Shown here piece by piece: positions 34,216-43,942 of a stretch of DNA of 64,000 bases. A program made the position numbers and the translations under genes. Under the pieces are notes generated by a model. It worked only from the letters and a program-made list of their open reading frames with translations, was not told the DNA's origin and searched no databases. Source of the DNA: Arenimonas caeni (GTDB lineage Bacteria; Pseudomonadota; Gammaproteobacteria; Xanthomonadales; Xanthomonadaceae); NCBI RefSeq assembly GCF_003024235.1, contig NZ_KZ679094.1:1-64000 (forward strand), given 5' to 3'. Numbering within the stretch: position 1 is the first letter of the stretch; each line of letters starts with the position of its first letter.

Positions 34216-35736
34216 ATGCCGACCCAAGACACGCCACCGCTGAAGGACGGCGACCTGCTGGCCGCGGTGGACCTGGGCTCGAACAGCTTCCACATGGTGG
34301 TGGCCCGTTACGTGCTCGGGCAGCTGCGGATCATCGACCGCATCAAGGAAACCGTGCGCCTGGCCGAGGGCCTGGACGGCCGCGGCGGCCTGGACCCGTC
34401 GGTGATGCCGCGCGCGCTCGACTGCCTGGCCCGCTTCGGCCAGCGCATCCGCACCCTGCCGCCTTCGCGCGTGCGCGCGCTGGCCACCAACACGGTGCGC
34501 CAGCTGGGCAATCCGCAGGCCTTCCTGGTGCCGGCCGAAACCGCCCTCGGCCATGGCATCGAAGTGGTCGCAGGCCGCGAGGAGGCGCGCCTGATCTACC
34601 TTGGCGTGGCGCACGGCAGCCCGCCGGACCCCGGCAAGCGCCGCCTGGTGATGGACATCGGCGGCGGCTCGACCGAGACGATCATCGGCGAGGGTTTCCA
34701 GGCACTCGAGCGCGAGAGCCTGCAGATGGGCTGCATCGCGACCACCCGGCGCTACTTCGGCGACGGGCGGCTGAGCCGCAAGCGCTGGAAGGAAGCCCGG
34801 ATCGAGCTGGCCGCCGAGTACCAGCCGTTCGCCGAACGCTACCGGCGGCTGGGCTGGCACGAGGCCATGGGCTCCTCGGGCACGATCAAGGCGATCTGCG
34901 ACGTCTCGGTGAAGATGAAGCTCACCAAGGTCTCGGTCACCGACGCCAGCCTGGAGGCCATCCGCGACAAGCTGCTGGACTTCGAGAACATTTCCGACAT
35001 CAAGCTGCCCGGGCTGTCGGCCGAGCGCCGGCCGATCTTCGCCGGCGGCCTGCTGGTGCTCGACGCCGCCTTCGGCGCGCTCGGCATCGAGCGCATGTAC
35101 GTCAGCGACCACGCCATGCGCGAGGGCGTGCTCTACGACCTGATCGGCCGCGGCTCGCCCGAGGATCCGCGCGCGGAGTCGATCCGCGCGATGCAGGCGC
35201 GCTATGGCGTCGACCTCGACCAGGCCGCTCGGGTGGAAGCCACCGCCCTGAGCCTGTTCGACCAAGCCGAGCTGGCCTGGGGCCTGGACGGCGACAGCCG
35301 CCGGCAGCTGGCCTGGGCGGCGCGCATCCACGAGATCGGCCTGGCCATCGCCCACAGCCAGTACCACCAGCACGGCGCCTACCTGGTCGAACACGCCGAC
35401 ATCGCCGGCTTCTCGCGCACCGAGCAGCAGATCCTCGCGGCCCTGCTGCGCACCCAGCGGCGCGTGATCAACCCGTCGAGCTTCGACAAGCTGCCCGACC
35501 GCCTGGTGGCCAGCGTGCAGCGCATCGCGCTGCTGCTGCGTCTGTCCGTGCTGATCCACCGCAGCCACGACCGCGACCCGCTGCCGGTGGTGGAGCTGGA
35601 CGTGGACGGCGACGAGCTGCTGCTGCGCCTGCCCAAGCGCTGGCTCGACGGCCACCCGCTCACCCTGCTCGACCTCGAAACCGAACGCGAGACCCTGGCC
35701 GGCTTCGGCCGCCGCCTGACGATCCGGGCGCTCTGA
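34216..35736 (+). CDS. ppx: Exopolyphosphatase
   Basis: Processive hydrolase that releases phosphate from polyphosphate ends. The 506 residues comprise the ASKHA-fold N-terminal half (AAVDLGSNSFHMVVAR with the phosphate loop, VMDIGGGSTETIIG, and EAMGSSGTIKAICDV) and a C-terminal HD-like helical half (about 310-500; WAARIHEIGLAIAHSQYHQHGAYLVEHAD). The longer bacterial Ppx class also includes guanosine pentaphosphate phosphatases (GppA); adjacency to ppk (2 bp) supports Ppx. Confidence 0.94.
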   Translation: MPTQDTPPLKDGDLLAAVDLGSNSFHMVVARYVLGQLRIIDRIKETVRLAEGLDGRGGLDPSVMPRALDCLARFGQRIRTLPPSRVRALATNTVRQLGNPQAFLVPAETALGHGIEVVAGREEARLIYLGVAHGSPPDPGKRRLVMDIGGGSTETIIGEGFQALERESLQMGCIATTRRYFGDGRLSRKRWKEARIELAAEYQPFAERYRRLGWHEAMGSSGTIKAICDVSVKMKLTKVSVTDASLEAIRDKLLDFENISDIKLPGLSAERRPIFAGGLLVLDAAFGALGIERMYVSDHAMREGVLYDLIGRGSPEDPRAESIRAMQARYGVDLDQAARVEATALSLFDQAELAWGLDGDSRRQLAWAARIHEIGLAIAHSQYHQHGAYLVEHADIAGFSRTEQQILAALLRTQRRVINPSSFDKLPDRLVASVQRIALLLRLSVLIHRSHDRDPLPVVELDVDGDELLLRLPKRWLDGHPLTLLDLETERETLAGFGRRLTIRAL

Positions 35737-35751
35737 GCCGCGGTAACGCGG

Positions 35752-35780
35752 GCGTCATGCCACGGTCACCGGCCTGGCAC
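35752..35780 (+). promoter_or_regulatory. Three PHO-box-like repeats upstream of the GT4-PAP2 pair
   Basis: GCGTCAT (35752-35758), CGGTCAC (35763-35769) and CTGGCAC (35774-35780) start exactly 11 bp apart, each five of seven to CTGTCAT. CGGTCAC also occurs in the phoB site. GATTCT (35791-35796), ten bases on, could serve as -10, which would place the transcript start near the ATG at 35803. A small GGCCTG/CAGGCC hairpin overlaps the third repeat. Confidence 0.5.
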
Positions 35781-35802
35781 AGGCCGCCGCGATTCTGGCG
35801 CC

Positions 35803-36945
35803 ATGGACAAGCCCCTGCGCGTCGACCTGGTCACTGAAACCTACCCGCCCGACGTCAACGGCGTCGCGCTCACCGTGCAGTCGCTCGAGGGAGGCCTGCG
35901 CCGGCTTGGCCACGAGGTGGGACTGGTCCGGCCCGAGCGTGAGCACGACGGCCCGCGCCCCGGGCCGGCGCTGCTGCTGGTGGAGGGGGCGCCGATCCCC
36001 CGCTACCCCGGGCTGCGCTTCGGCCTGCCCGCCGGGCGGCGGCTCGCGGCGCGCTGGACGGCGCAGCGGCCGGACGCCGTCTACATCGCCACCGAGGGTC
36101 CGCTGGGCTGGTCGGCGCTGCGCACCTGCCGCCAGCTGGGCATCCCGGTGGCCACCGGCTTCCACACCCGCTTCGACGACTACATCGGCCGCTACGGCGC
36201 GGGTTTCCTCAGCCCTTGGGTGTTCGCCTGGCTGCGCCGCTTCCACAACCGCGCCGACGCGACCCTGGTGCCGACCCTCGAGCTGCAGGAGCAGCTGGCC
36301 CGCCAGGCGTTCCGGCGGGTGGTGCGCCTGGGCCGCGCGGTCGACACGCGCGCCTTCCATCCGGGCTGGCGCGACCCGGCGCTGCGCCAACGCTGGGGGG
36401 CCAGGGAAGGCGCCCCGGTCCTGCTGCACGTGGGCCGGATCGCGCCCGAGAAGAACCTGCCGCTGGCCGTTCGCGCCTATCGCGAACTGCAGAAGCAGCG
36501 TCCGGATGCGCGCTTCGTCTGGGTCGGCGACGGCCCGGCCCGGGCCCGGCTGCAGCTCGACAACCCGGACTTCATCTTCACCGGCACCCTGCGCGGCGAC
36601 GAGCTTTCGCGCTGCTTCGCCAGCGCCGACCTGTTCTGCTTCCCCAGCCTGTCGGAGACCTTCGGCAACGTCACGCTCGAGGCCATGGCCAGCGGCATCG
36701 CCACCATCGCCTTCGACTACGGCGCCGCCCGCGAGCACCTGCGCCACGGGCTGCATGGCGCCGCGGTGGCCTTTGGCGACGAGCCGGGCTTCGTCGCGGC
36801 CGTGGTGGCCGCGGCCACCGGCGACGGCCTGCGCCACCAGGGCGAAGCGGCGCGCCACGCGGTGCAGCACCTGCACCCCGACCGGGTGGCGGCGGACTTC
36901 GCGACCCTGCTGGCCGGACTGGGCCGGCGGGCGGAGGCGGCATGA
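35803..36945 (+). CDS. GT4-family glycosyltransferase, possibly glycolipid-forming
   Basis: A 380-residue retaining glycosyltransferase of the GT-B/GT4 class. The N-terminal domain (LVTETYPPDVNGVALTVQSL, GFHTRFDDYIGRYG) resembles SQD2 and GDP-mannose-dependent alpha-mannosyltransferases that act on diacylglycerol or phosphatidylinositol. The C-terminal domain has LHVGRIAPEKNLPLAVRAY and the E-x7-E motif in SETFGNVTLEAMASG. No signal peptide is seen. Its stop overlaps the PAP2 gene (ATGA), and PHO-box-like repeats lie upstream after ppx. A role in replacing phospholipids with glycolipids under phosphate starvation is inferred; sugar donor and acceptor are unknown. Confidence 0.85.
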   Translation: MDKPLRVDLVTETYPPDVNGVALTVQSLEGGLRRLGHEVGLVRPEREHDGPRPGPALLLVEGAPIPRYPGLRFGLPAGRRLAARWTAQRPDAVYIATEGPLGWSALRTCRQLGIPVATGFHTRFDDYIGRYGAGFLSPWVFAWLRRFHNRADATLVPTLELQEQLARQAFRRVVRLGRAVDTRAFHPGWRDPALRQRWGAREGAPVLLHVGRIAPEKNLPLAVRAYRELQKQRPDARFVWVGDGPARARLQLDNPDFIFTGTLRGDELSRCFASADLFCFPSLSETFGNVTLEAMASGIATIAFDYGAAREHLRHGLHGAAVAFGDEPGFVAAVVAAATGDGLRHQGEAARHAVQHLHPDRVAADFATLLAGLGRRAEAA

Positions 36946-37481
36946 ACGCGCGCCGGCTGGCCCGCCGCGAACACGCGTGGTGCCTGGCCGCCAACCGCTG
37001 GGGCGCGCGCGGCGCGGTGCGCTCCTGGTTCCGGCTGGTCAGCCGGCTCGGCGACGGCGCGTTCTGGTACGCGCTGATGGCCGGCCTGGTGCTGGTGGAC
37101 GGCTGGCGCGGCCTCGGCGCCTCGGCGCACCTGGCGGCGACCGGCCTGGTGGCGCTGATCCTTTATCGCCGGCTCAAGCGCTGGACGAAGCGCCCGCGGC
37201 CCTTCTCGGCCGACCGCCGCATCCGCCCGCTGATCGCGCCGCTGGACGAGTTCAGCTTCCCCTCCGGCCACACCCTGCACGCGGTCGCCTTCACCGTCGT
37301 GGCCCTGGCGCACTACCCGGCGCTCGCGCCGCTGCTGCTGCCCTTCACCGCCAGCGTCGCCGTCTCGCGCGTGGTGCTCGGCCTGCACTACCCCAGCGAC
37401 GTGCTCGCCGCCACGGGCATCGGCATCGCCCTGGGCGCCGCGTCGCTGCAGCTGGCCGCCCTCCTCCCCGCCCCGCTGTAG
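36942..37481 (+). CDS. PAP2-family membrane phosphatase
   Basis: A 179-residue type 2 phosphatidate phosphatase superfamily protein with about five hydrophobic segments. The three catalytic motifs are intact: K-x6-RP in RRLKRWTKRPRPF, PSGH in FSFPSGHTLHAVAF, and SR-x5-H-x3-D in SRVVLGLHYPSDV. Such enzymes dephosphorylate phosphatidate, phosphatidylglycerol phosphate or undecaprenyl pyrophosphate. It is coupled to the glycosyltransferase by a 4-bp ATGA overlap, so it may supply diacylglycerol to it; undecaprenyl-PP recycling is the main alternative. The convergent GNAT gene ends 23 bp away. Confidence 0.88.
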   Translation: MNARRLARREHAWCLAANRWGARGAVRSWFRLVSRLGDGAFWYALMAGLVLVDGWRGLGASAHLAATGLVALILYRRLKRWTKRPRPFSADRRIRPLIAPLDEFSFPSGHTLHAVAFTVVALAHYPALAPLLLPFTASVAVSRVVLGLHYPSDVLAATGIGIALGAASLQLAALLPAPL

Positions 37482-37504
37482 GACCACCTTCAGGCGCGGC
37501 CGGT

Positions 37505-38134
37505 TCATCGGGCCAGAAGGGACTCCTGCGAGGACGGCGCGAGCGGGCGGAGCCAGAAGGTGAGCGGCTTTTCGGTGGGGGTGGGGTCGCCGGGCTCGGG
37601 CCAGGCCAGGCGCACGGTCATTCCCGGCTGGCGGACGTAGCCGCGCCCGATCCAGAAGGCTTCGTTGCCGCGATGGCCCGGAGGGCGGCGCGGGTCGGCC
37701 GGGTCGCGGTCGACGGCGCAGAAGGCGGTCCAGCGGAAGCGGCCCGATGCCCGGGCATGGGCTTCGCGCTCGTCGAAGAAGCGGTGCCCCAGGCCGCGGC
37801 CGCGGTATTCGGGCAGCAGCACCGATTCGCCGAAATAGAACACGTCGTCCACCGGCCGCCCGGCGTCCAGGAAGGGCCGCTGGAACTCGAGGGTGTCGTC
37901 GGCCAGCGGCAGGCCGGTCGAGGCGCCCACCACGCGTTCGCCGTCGAGCGCCAGCACCACCACGGCCCCGGCCGACGCGGCATAGGCCCGCAGGTATTCG
38001 GTCTCGTAGGCCGGGTCGCCTTCGTAGAGGTAGGGCCAGTCGCGGAACACCGCCACCCGCAGCGCCGCCACGGCCTCGAGCCAGGGTTCCAGCTCCCTGC
38101 CCGCCAGCCGCCTCACCTCGATCGAACCCGTCAT
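37505..38134 (-). CDS. GNAT family N-acetyltransferase
   Basis: A 209-residue acetyltransferase-fold protein. The acetyl-CoA binding strand and loop are seen in GESVLLPEYRGRGLGHRFFDEREAHA (R-G-x-G-L-G at about residues 116-121), preceded by AVVVLALDGERVVGASTGLPL. The unusual N-terminal LRVAVFRDWPYLYEGDPAYETEYL and C-terminal FWIGRGYVRQPGMTVRLAW belong to a bacterial subfamily of unknown substrate. The ATG at 38134 starts the conserved region. It is divergent from rlmJ (63 bp). Confidence 0.82.
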   Translation of the reverse strand: MTGSIEVRRLAGRELEPWLEAVAALRVAVFRDWPYLYEGDPAYETEYLRAYAASAGAVVVLALDGERVVGASTGLPLADDTLEFQRPFLDAGRPVDDVFYFGESVLLPEYRGRGLGHRFFDEREAHARASGRFRWTAFCAVDRDPADPRRPPGHRGNEAFWIGRGYVRQPGMTVRLAWPEPGDPTPTEKPLTFWLRPLAPSSQESLLAR

Positions 38135-38197
38135 TCCCGGCCTCCCCTGCGCCACGGGGCCGGAGTTTAACCCCCGCCACGGCGTAGACTGCACGCC

Positions 38198-39058
38198 ATG
38201 AACTACCGCCACGGATTCCATGCGGGCAACCACGCCGACGTGCTCAAGCACCTGGTGCTGGTCGCCCTGCTCGACGCGCTCAAGAAAAAGGACGCGCCCT
38301 TCTTCGTGCTCGACACCCACGCCGGGCGCGGCCGCTACGACCTGCGCGGCGACCAGGCCAGCCGCACCGGCGAAGCCGCCGCCGGCTTCGTGCGCCTGCG
38401 CGAGGCGGCGCCGGCCGGCCCGCCGGCGCTGCGCGCCTACCTCGACGCGGTGGCCGACTGCGCCCTGGGCGACGAACACAGCTATCCCGGCTCGCCCTTG
38501 CTGGTCGCCCACGCCCTGCGCGAACAGGACCGCCTCGCCGCCTGCGAGCTGCAGCCCGAGGAAGCCACCGCACTCAGGGCCGTGCTGGCCGGCGACCCGC
38601 GCTGCCACGTCCACCAGCGCGACGGCTACGCCGCGGCCAAGGCGCTGCTGCCGCCACGCGAAGGCAACACCCGCTTCGCCCGCGGCCTCGTGCTCATCGA
38701 CCCGCCCTACGAAGCGCAGGAGGGCGAGTACGCGGCCATCGTCGCCGCGCTGCGCGAGGGCCTGGACCGTTTCCCGCAGGGCATCTTCGCGCTGTGGTAC
38801 CCGATCAAGCGCCGCGCCACCCTGCAGCCGCTGATGCGCAAGCTCGCCGCGCTGCCGGCCCGCTCCGCGCTGGCGATCGAACTGCTGGTGCGCCCCGACG
38901 ATTCGCCGCTGCGCATGAACGGCAGCGGCATGGTCATCATCAACCCGCCGTGGCAGCTCGACGCCGCCGTCGAACCGGCGCTGCGCCCGCTCGCCCAGGC
39001 CATGGGCGAGGCCGGTGCGTCCTGGCGCCTGACCTGGCTCAAGCAGGAATCCGCCTGA
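38198..39058 (+). CDS. rlmJ: 23S rRNA (adenine(2030)-N6)-methyltransferase RlmJ
   Basis: Methylates A2030 of 23S rRNA using S-adenosylmethionine. The 286 residues start with the diagnostic MNYRHGFHAGNHADVLKHLV, followed by FFVLDTHAGRGRYDL (SAM site with the family insertion) and the catalytic D-P-P-Y in LIDPPYEAQEGEY at about residues 167-170. The C-terminal NGSGMVIINPPWQLD block is also typical. A TAGACT -10-like hexamer (38185-38190) lies 7 bp upstream. The MDR gene follows after a single base. Confidence 0.95.
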   Translation: MNYRHGFHAGNHADVLKHLVLVALLDALKKKDAPFFVLDTHAGRGRYDLRGDQASRTGEAAAGFVRLREAAPAGPPALRAYLDAVADCALGDEHSYPGSPLLVAHALREQDRLAACELQPEEATALRAVLAGDPRCHVHQRDGYAAAKALLPPREGNTRFARGLVLIDPPYEAQEGEYAAIVAALREGLDRFPQGIFALWYPIKRRATLQPLMRKLAALPARSALAIELLVRPDDSPLRMNGSGMVIINPPWQLDAAVEPALRPLAQAMGEAGASWRLTWLKQESA

Positions 39059-39059
39059 G

Positions 39060-40073
39060 ATGCAGACCCCCAAGCACGCCCGCTATGCCTACCGCGGCCG
39101 GGTCCCGCACGAAGTGATCAAGACCGTCGAGTTCAACCTGCTGCCGCCGCTGCCGGACGAAGCGCGGGTGCAGGTGCTGGCGGCCCCGGTCAATCCCTCC
39201 GACGTGCTCCAGCTCACCGGCGAATACGGCCAGTTGCCGCCGCTGCCGGCGGTGGGCGGCAGCGAGGGCGTCGGCCGGGTCGAGGCCATCAACGGCAACG
39301 CCCGCGGCCTGGAGGAAGGCGACATCGTGCTGCTGCCGCTGGGCTGCGGCAGCTGGAGCACGCACCTGAACCTGCCCACGCGCGACCTGGTGAAGCTGCC
39401 GCACGACGTCGACCCGGTGCAGCTGGCCATGCTCAGCGTGAACCCGCCCACGGCCAGCCTGATGCTGAGCGACATCGTCGAACTGCAGCCGGGCGACTGG
39501 GTCATCCAGAACGCGGCCAACTCCGCCGTCGGCGGCTACGTCGCCCAGATCGCCAGGCGCCGCGGCATCCGGCTCATCAACGTGGTGCGGCGCGAATCGG
39601 CCATCGAGGCGGTCTGGCAGGCCGGCGGCGAGAACGTGCTGGTGGACGCCGAGGACCTGCCGCGGCGGGTGGAAGAGACCCTTGGCGAGATCCACGTCCG
39701 GCTGGCGCTCGACTGCGTCGGCGGCGTGCACACCGAACACCTGGCGCGCTGCCTGGCGCCGGGCGGCACCATCGTCAACTACGGCTCGATGAGCGGCGAG
39801 CGCTGCATGGTCTCGCCGCGCTACCTGGTGTTCAACGGCATCAACCTGCGCGGTTTCTGGCTCGCGAACTGGCTCCGGAAGGCGCGCGCCGACCGTCGCC
39901 AGGCGCTGTTCGCGGAACTCGCGGCGATGGTCGCCGACGGCAGCCTGCACGCCAGCGTCCAGGCGAGCTACGGCATCGACGAGGTGCGCGAGGCGGTGCA
40001 GGCGGCCAGCGCCGGCGCCCGCCACGGCAAGATCGTCATCGAACCCAATGGCCGCTCGCGCGCGGCCATCTGA
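39060..40073 (+). CDS. MDR-family reductase, trans-2-enoyl reductase-like
   Basis: A 337-residue medium-chain dehydrogenase/reductase of the zinc-free class. The NPSDVLQLTGEYG segment matches the ETR1/MECR group of 2-enoyl-thioester reductases, in which the Tyr (here Tyr56) is catalytic. The zinc-binding cysteines of alcohol dehydrogenases are absent. The NADPH-binding region is WVIQNAANSAVGGYVAQIARRRG, followed by LALDCVGGVHTEHLARCL. It may act in fatty-acid synthesis or enoyl-CoA reduction; quinone reduction is an alternative. It starts one base after the rlmJ stop. Confidence 0.83.
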   Translation: MQTPKHARYAYRGRVPHEVIKTVEFNLLPPLPDEARVQVLAAPVNPSDVLQLTGEYGQLPPLPAVGGSEGVGRVEAINGNARGLEEGDIVLLPLGCGSWSTHLNLPTRDLVKLPHDVDPVQLAMLSVNPPTASLMLSDIVELQPGDWVIQNAANSAVGGYVAQIARRRGIRLINVVRRESAIEAVWQAGGENVLVDAEDLPRRVEETLGEIHVRLALDCVGGVHTEHLARCLAPGGTIVNYGSMSGERCMVSPRYLVFNGINLRGFWLANWLRKARADRRQALFAELAAMVADGSLHASVQASYGIDEVREAVQAASAGARHGKIVIEPNGRSRAAI

Positions 40074-40086
40074 GCCCGCGCGCCGC

Positions 40087-41307
40087 TCACTCGTAGCGCA
40101 GCGCCTCGATCGGGTCGAGCGCGGCGGCCTTGGACGCCGGCATGATGCCGAACACCACGCCCACCAGCGCCGAGAAGCCCGCGGCCGCCACCACCACCCA
40201 CAGCGGCACCTGGGCCGGCGGGAAGTTCGGGATGGCCGAGGCCACGGCGAGGCCGGCGCCATAGCCGAGCGCGATGCCGATCAGGCCGCCGAGCAGCGCC
40301 AGCAGGCCGGCCTCGAGCAGGAACTGCACCAGGATGTCCCGGCGCGTCGCGCCCAGGGCCTTGAGGATGCCGATCTCGCGGGTCCGCTCGGTCACCGACA
40401 CCAGCATGATGTTCATGATGCCGATGCCGCCGACCAGCAGCGAGATGCCCACCACGCCGCCGACCACCGCGGTGGCGGTGCCGGTGATCTGCTCGAACTG
40501 CTTGACGAACGAGTCGGCCGCCTCGACCCGAAAGTCGTCGTCCTGCCCGGGCTTGAGCTTGTGGGCGATGCGGATGGCGCGCTTGACCCGCTCGCGCAGC
40601 GCCTCGACGTCCTCGATGTCCTGGGCGGTGAAGCTCACGCTCATGCGCGGCCGCACCTCGTTGCCGGTCATCGCCCGGCCGACCTCGAAGGGGATGATGA
40701 CCAGGTTGTCCTGGGAAAAGCCCAGCAGTTCGCCGCGCTTTTCCATCACGCCCACCACCTTGAACCACTCGGCGCCGATGCGGATGTACTCGCCCACCGG
40801 GTCCTCGGGAAGCTCCAGGTCCTCGATGGCCTTGGTCCCCACCACGGCGACGCGGCGCCGGCTCTTGTCGTCGCTGGCGACGACGAAGCGCCCCGCCTGC
40901 GGGTAGAGGCCGCGCACGACGGTGAAATCGGCCGACGTGGCGATCACCTGCGGCACCGCGGTGCGGCCGCGGTAGCCGACGCCATTGGCCGGCACGGCCA
41001 TGATCGGCACCACGTCGCCGACGCCGGCGATGCCGTAGCGCAGCAGGTCGACGTCGGAGAAGTCCAGGCGGTTTTCCTTGCCCAGGCTGGCGTCGGCGAA
41101 CGAGGTGTAGGCCTGCAGGGTGAGCGTATTGCTGCCCAGGTCGGCGAACTGGTCGGAGATAGAGCGCGAGAACCCCTGCACCAGCGACACCACGGCGATC
41201 ACCGAGGCGGTGCCGATCAGGATGCCGAGCGTGGTGAGGAAGCTGCGCATGCGATGCGCCATCAGGCTGGCGAGCGCGGCGCGGAAGGCTTCGAGGAAAG
41301 CTTGCAT
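40087..41307 (-). CDS. ABC transporter permease, MacB/FtsX type
   Basis: A 406-residue permease with one N-terminal membrane helix (about 20-45, MRSFLTTLGILIGTASVIAVVSLVQGF), a large periplasmic MacB_PCD domain (about 50-260), and three C-terminal helices forming the FtsX domain (about 280-400; GGIGIMNIMLVSVTERTREIGILKALGATRRDI is the coupling region). In MacB the ATPase is fused; here it is a separate gene just upstream. These are mechanotransmission-type pumps acting on periplasmic substrates such as macrolides, peptides or lipoproteins. Convergent with the MDR gene (13-bp gap). Confidence 0.92.
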   Translation of the reverse strand: MQAFLEAFRAALASLMAHRMRSFLTTLGILIGTASVIAVVSLVQGFSRSISDQFADLGSNTLTLQAYTSFADASLGKENRLDFSDVDLLRYGIAGVGDVVPIMAVPANGVGYRGRTAVPQVIATSADFTVVRGLYPQAGRFVVASDDKSRRRVAVVGTKAIEDLELPEDPVGEYIRIGAEWFKVVGVMEKRGELLGFSQDNLVIIPFEVGRAMTGNEVRPRMSVSFTAQDIEDVEALRERVKRAIRIAHKLKPGQDDDFRVEAADSFVKQFEQITGTATAVVGGVVGISLLVGGIGIMNIMLVSVTERTREIGILKALGATRRDILVQFLLEAGLLALLGGLIGIALGYGAGLAVASAIPNFPPAQVPLWVVVAAAGFSALVGVVFGIMPASKAAALDPIEALRYE

Positions 41308-41308
41308 G

Positions 41309-42000
<692 letters not shown>

Positions 42001-42004
<4 letters not shown>

Positions 42005-43230
42005 TCGGCCGCGTCCCCTGCCTCGTCCCCGCCGCTTTCGGCGCCGCGCGCCTTGCCTTCCTCGCGCAGCTTCGATTCGATGCGCGCGCCGTCGGCGAGC
42101 AGGCGCAGGGTCTTGGCCGGCCCCACGATCACCTTGTCGCCCGCCGCCACGCCCGAGGTGACCGCCTCCCAGCGGTCGTCCGACAGGCCGACCTCGACCG
42201 TGGCCTTGCGGGCCACGCCGTCGCGATCGACCCAGACGTAGCGCTCGACCTTGCCGTCCTCGTTCTCCTCGGTCACCACGGCCTCGACCGGCACCGCCAG
42301 GGTCTTGCCGCCGTCGCCGAGGAAGATGTCGGCGCGCGCGCTCATGCCCGAGCGCAGGCCCAGGTCGTCGGGCACGTCCAGCAGCACTTCCACCTGGTAG
42401 GCGCGGCCCTGGCTGCCCGGCTCGATGCTGGGGGCCAGCGCGATGCGGGCGACCTTGCCGACCAGCGGCACGTCCTGCTGCGCCGCGGCCACCACCTCGG
42501 CCTGCTGGCCCAGGCGCACGCGGGCGATGTCGGCCTCGTCCACGCGCAGGTTGGCCTGGATCGCCGAGGTGTCGGCGATCTTCATCAGCGAGGCGCCGGC
42601 GAGCGCGTTGGTGGACGGGATCGCCGTCTCGCCGACCTTGATCGGCAGGTCGACGATGGTGCCGGAGATCGGCGCGCGGATGTCGGTCTTGGCCAGTTGC
42701 TCGCGGGCCTCGCCGAGGATGGCGTCGGCGCGGCGCAGGGCCTCCTCGCTGCTCTGCAGCTCGACGCGCGCGAGGTCGCGGGCGTTGCGCAGGTCGTCGA
42801 AGTCGCTCTGGCCGATCATCTGCCGGGCCAGCAGTTCCTCGCCGCGGCGCAGCCGGGTTTCGGCCAGCGTCAGGTTCAGGCGCTGGCGTTCGATGCTGAT
42901 CAGGCTCTGGCGACGGCTGGCTTCCTCACGGTCGATCGCATTGCGGTAGGTCTCGGGGTCCAGCCGCAACAGCAGCTGGCCCCGCTCCACCTCGTCACCC
43001 TCCTCGACCAGGATCTCGCGCACCTTGGCCACCACCTCGGAGGTGAGGTTCACCTCCTCGAGGTAGGCCAGCAGGCCCGAGGCCAGGATGGAGGGCCGGA
43101 TCTCCTGTTCGGCGGCCAGCACCACCTCGACTTCGGTGCGCGACTCGCCGCGCATCGACTTGACCAGCAGCGGCAGGGCGACGAGGGCCAGCACCGCGCC
43201 GGCCGCGATCCATTTCTTGTTGGGTTTCAT
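42001..43230 (-). CDS. MacA-like periplasmic adaptor (HlyD/RND-MFP family)
   Basis: A 409-residue membrane fusion protein. An N-terminal signal anchor (about 8-25) is followed by the split lipoyl domain ([32 protein letters not shown] and [21 protein letters not shown]), a coiled-coil hairpin between them (about 100-180, [29 protein letters not shown]), a beta-barrel domain and a C-terminal membrane-proximal domain. It would link the ABC permease to an outer-membrane channel; no TolC-like gene is nearby. The acidic C-terminal tail is not conserved. It lies 22 bp after the YIP1 gene. Confidence 0.92.
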
Positions 43231-43252
43231 CGGGTCGTTGGTTCCGTCGGAC

Positions 43253-43942
43253 TCAGAGGATGGCGACCAGCGCCATCACGCCGTAGATCACCAGCGAAGG
43301 CAGCACGGCCACGAACACGGCCTGGCCCCAGCCGGTGCGGAACCAGGTCTTCCAGCCGAGGGCAGCCAGGAACCAGGTCCAGAAGTTGAGCAGGCTGAAG
43401 CTCTTTGCCAGCGTGGACCAATCGTGGCCGATGGGCAGCTGCACCAGCAACGGATCCACGTTGAGCATCTGCAGGCTCTCGAGCGGCGTCTGGTTGGAGC
43501 TCGTGAACACGCCGCCGATGATCACCAGCGAAGCGATCACCATCGGCATGCTCGACCAGGTCGCGAGGGCCAGGCCGTGCTTGTAGCCCGCCGCGTTGCC
43601 GGTGACCTTGCCGGCGAGCAGGTAGTACAGGCCGAGCACCAGGTAGACGATGGCGAAGAAGACCACGGCGACCCCGGCGCCGATGTAGCCCGAGACCCGC
43701 GCGCCCGGCATGAAGGCCTGGGCCTGGGCGACCTGCTCCTTGGTCATGTCCGGGTTGCCGGCCAGAATCTGCGAGACCTGGTGCTCGGAGAACCAGGCCG
43801 GGTCGACGGTCAGGAAGTAAGCCAGGGTCGAGGCGATGGTGAAGGCCGCCAGCACCAGGAACGGCGCCACGAACGTGGGTTTCTCTTTCAGCTCGCCGAA
43901 CACCTTGGCCGGCTCGAGGAAGATGTTGATCAGATGGGACAT
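43253..43942 (-). CDS. YIP1-family membrane protein
   Basis: A 229-residue protein with an N-terminal MSHLINIFLEPAKVFGELKEKPTFVAPFLVL segment and about five hydrophobic helices, fitting the bacterial Yip1/DUF1282-type domain family. The function is unknown. It is the first gene of the unit YIP1-adaptor-ATPase-permease, so it may take part in the pump's assembly or regulation. The ATG at 43942 is chosen because the family motif begins there; a 40-codon upstream extension is Arg/His-rich and unlikely. Confidence 0.82.
   Translation of the reverse strand: MSHLINIFLEPAKVFGELKEKPTFVAPFLVLAAFTIASTLAYFLTVDPAWFSEHQVSQILAGNPDMTKEQVAQAQAFMPGARVSGYIGAGVAVVFFAIVYLVLGLYYLLAGKVTGNAAGYKHGLALATWSSMPMVIASLVIIGGVFTSSNQTPLESLQMLNVDPLLVQLPIGHDWSTLAKSFSLLNFWTWFLAALGWKTWFRTGWGQAVFVAVLPSLVIYGVMALVAIL

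Noticed and set aside
35765-35785. GGCCTG/CAGGCC hairpin after ppx as a terminator
   Set aside because: A short stem with no T run; noted only as a competing reading of the third PHO-like repeat.
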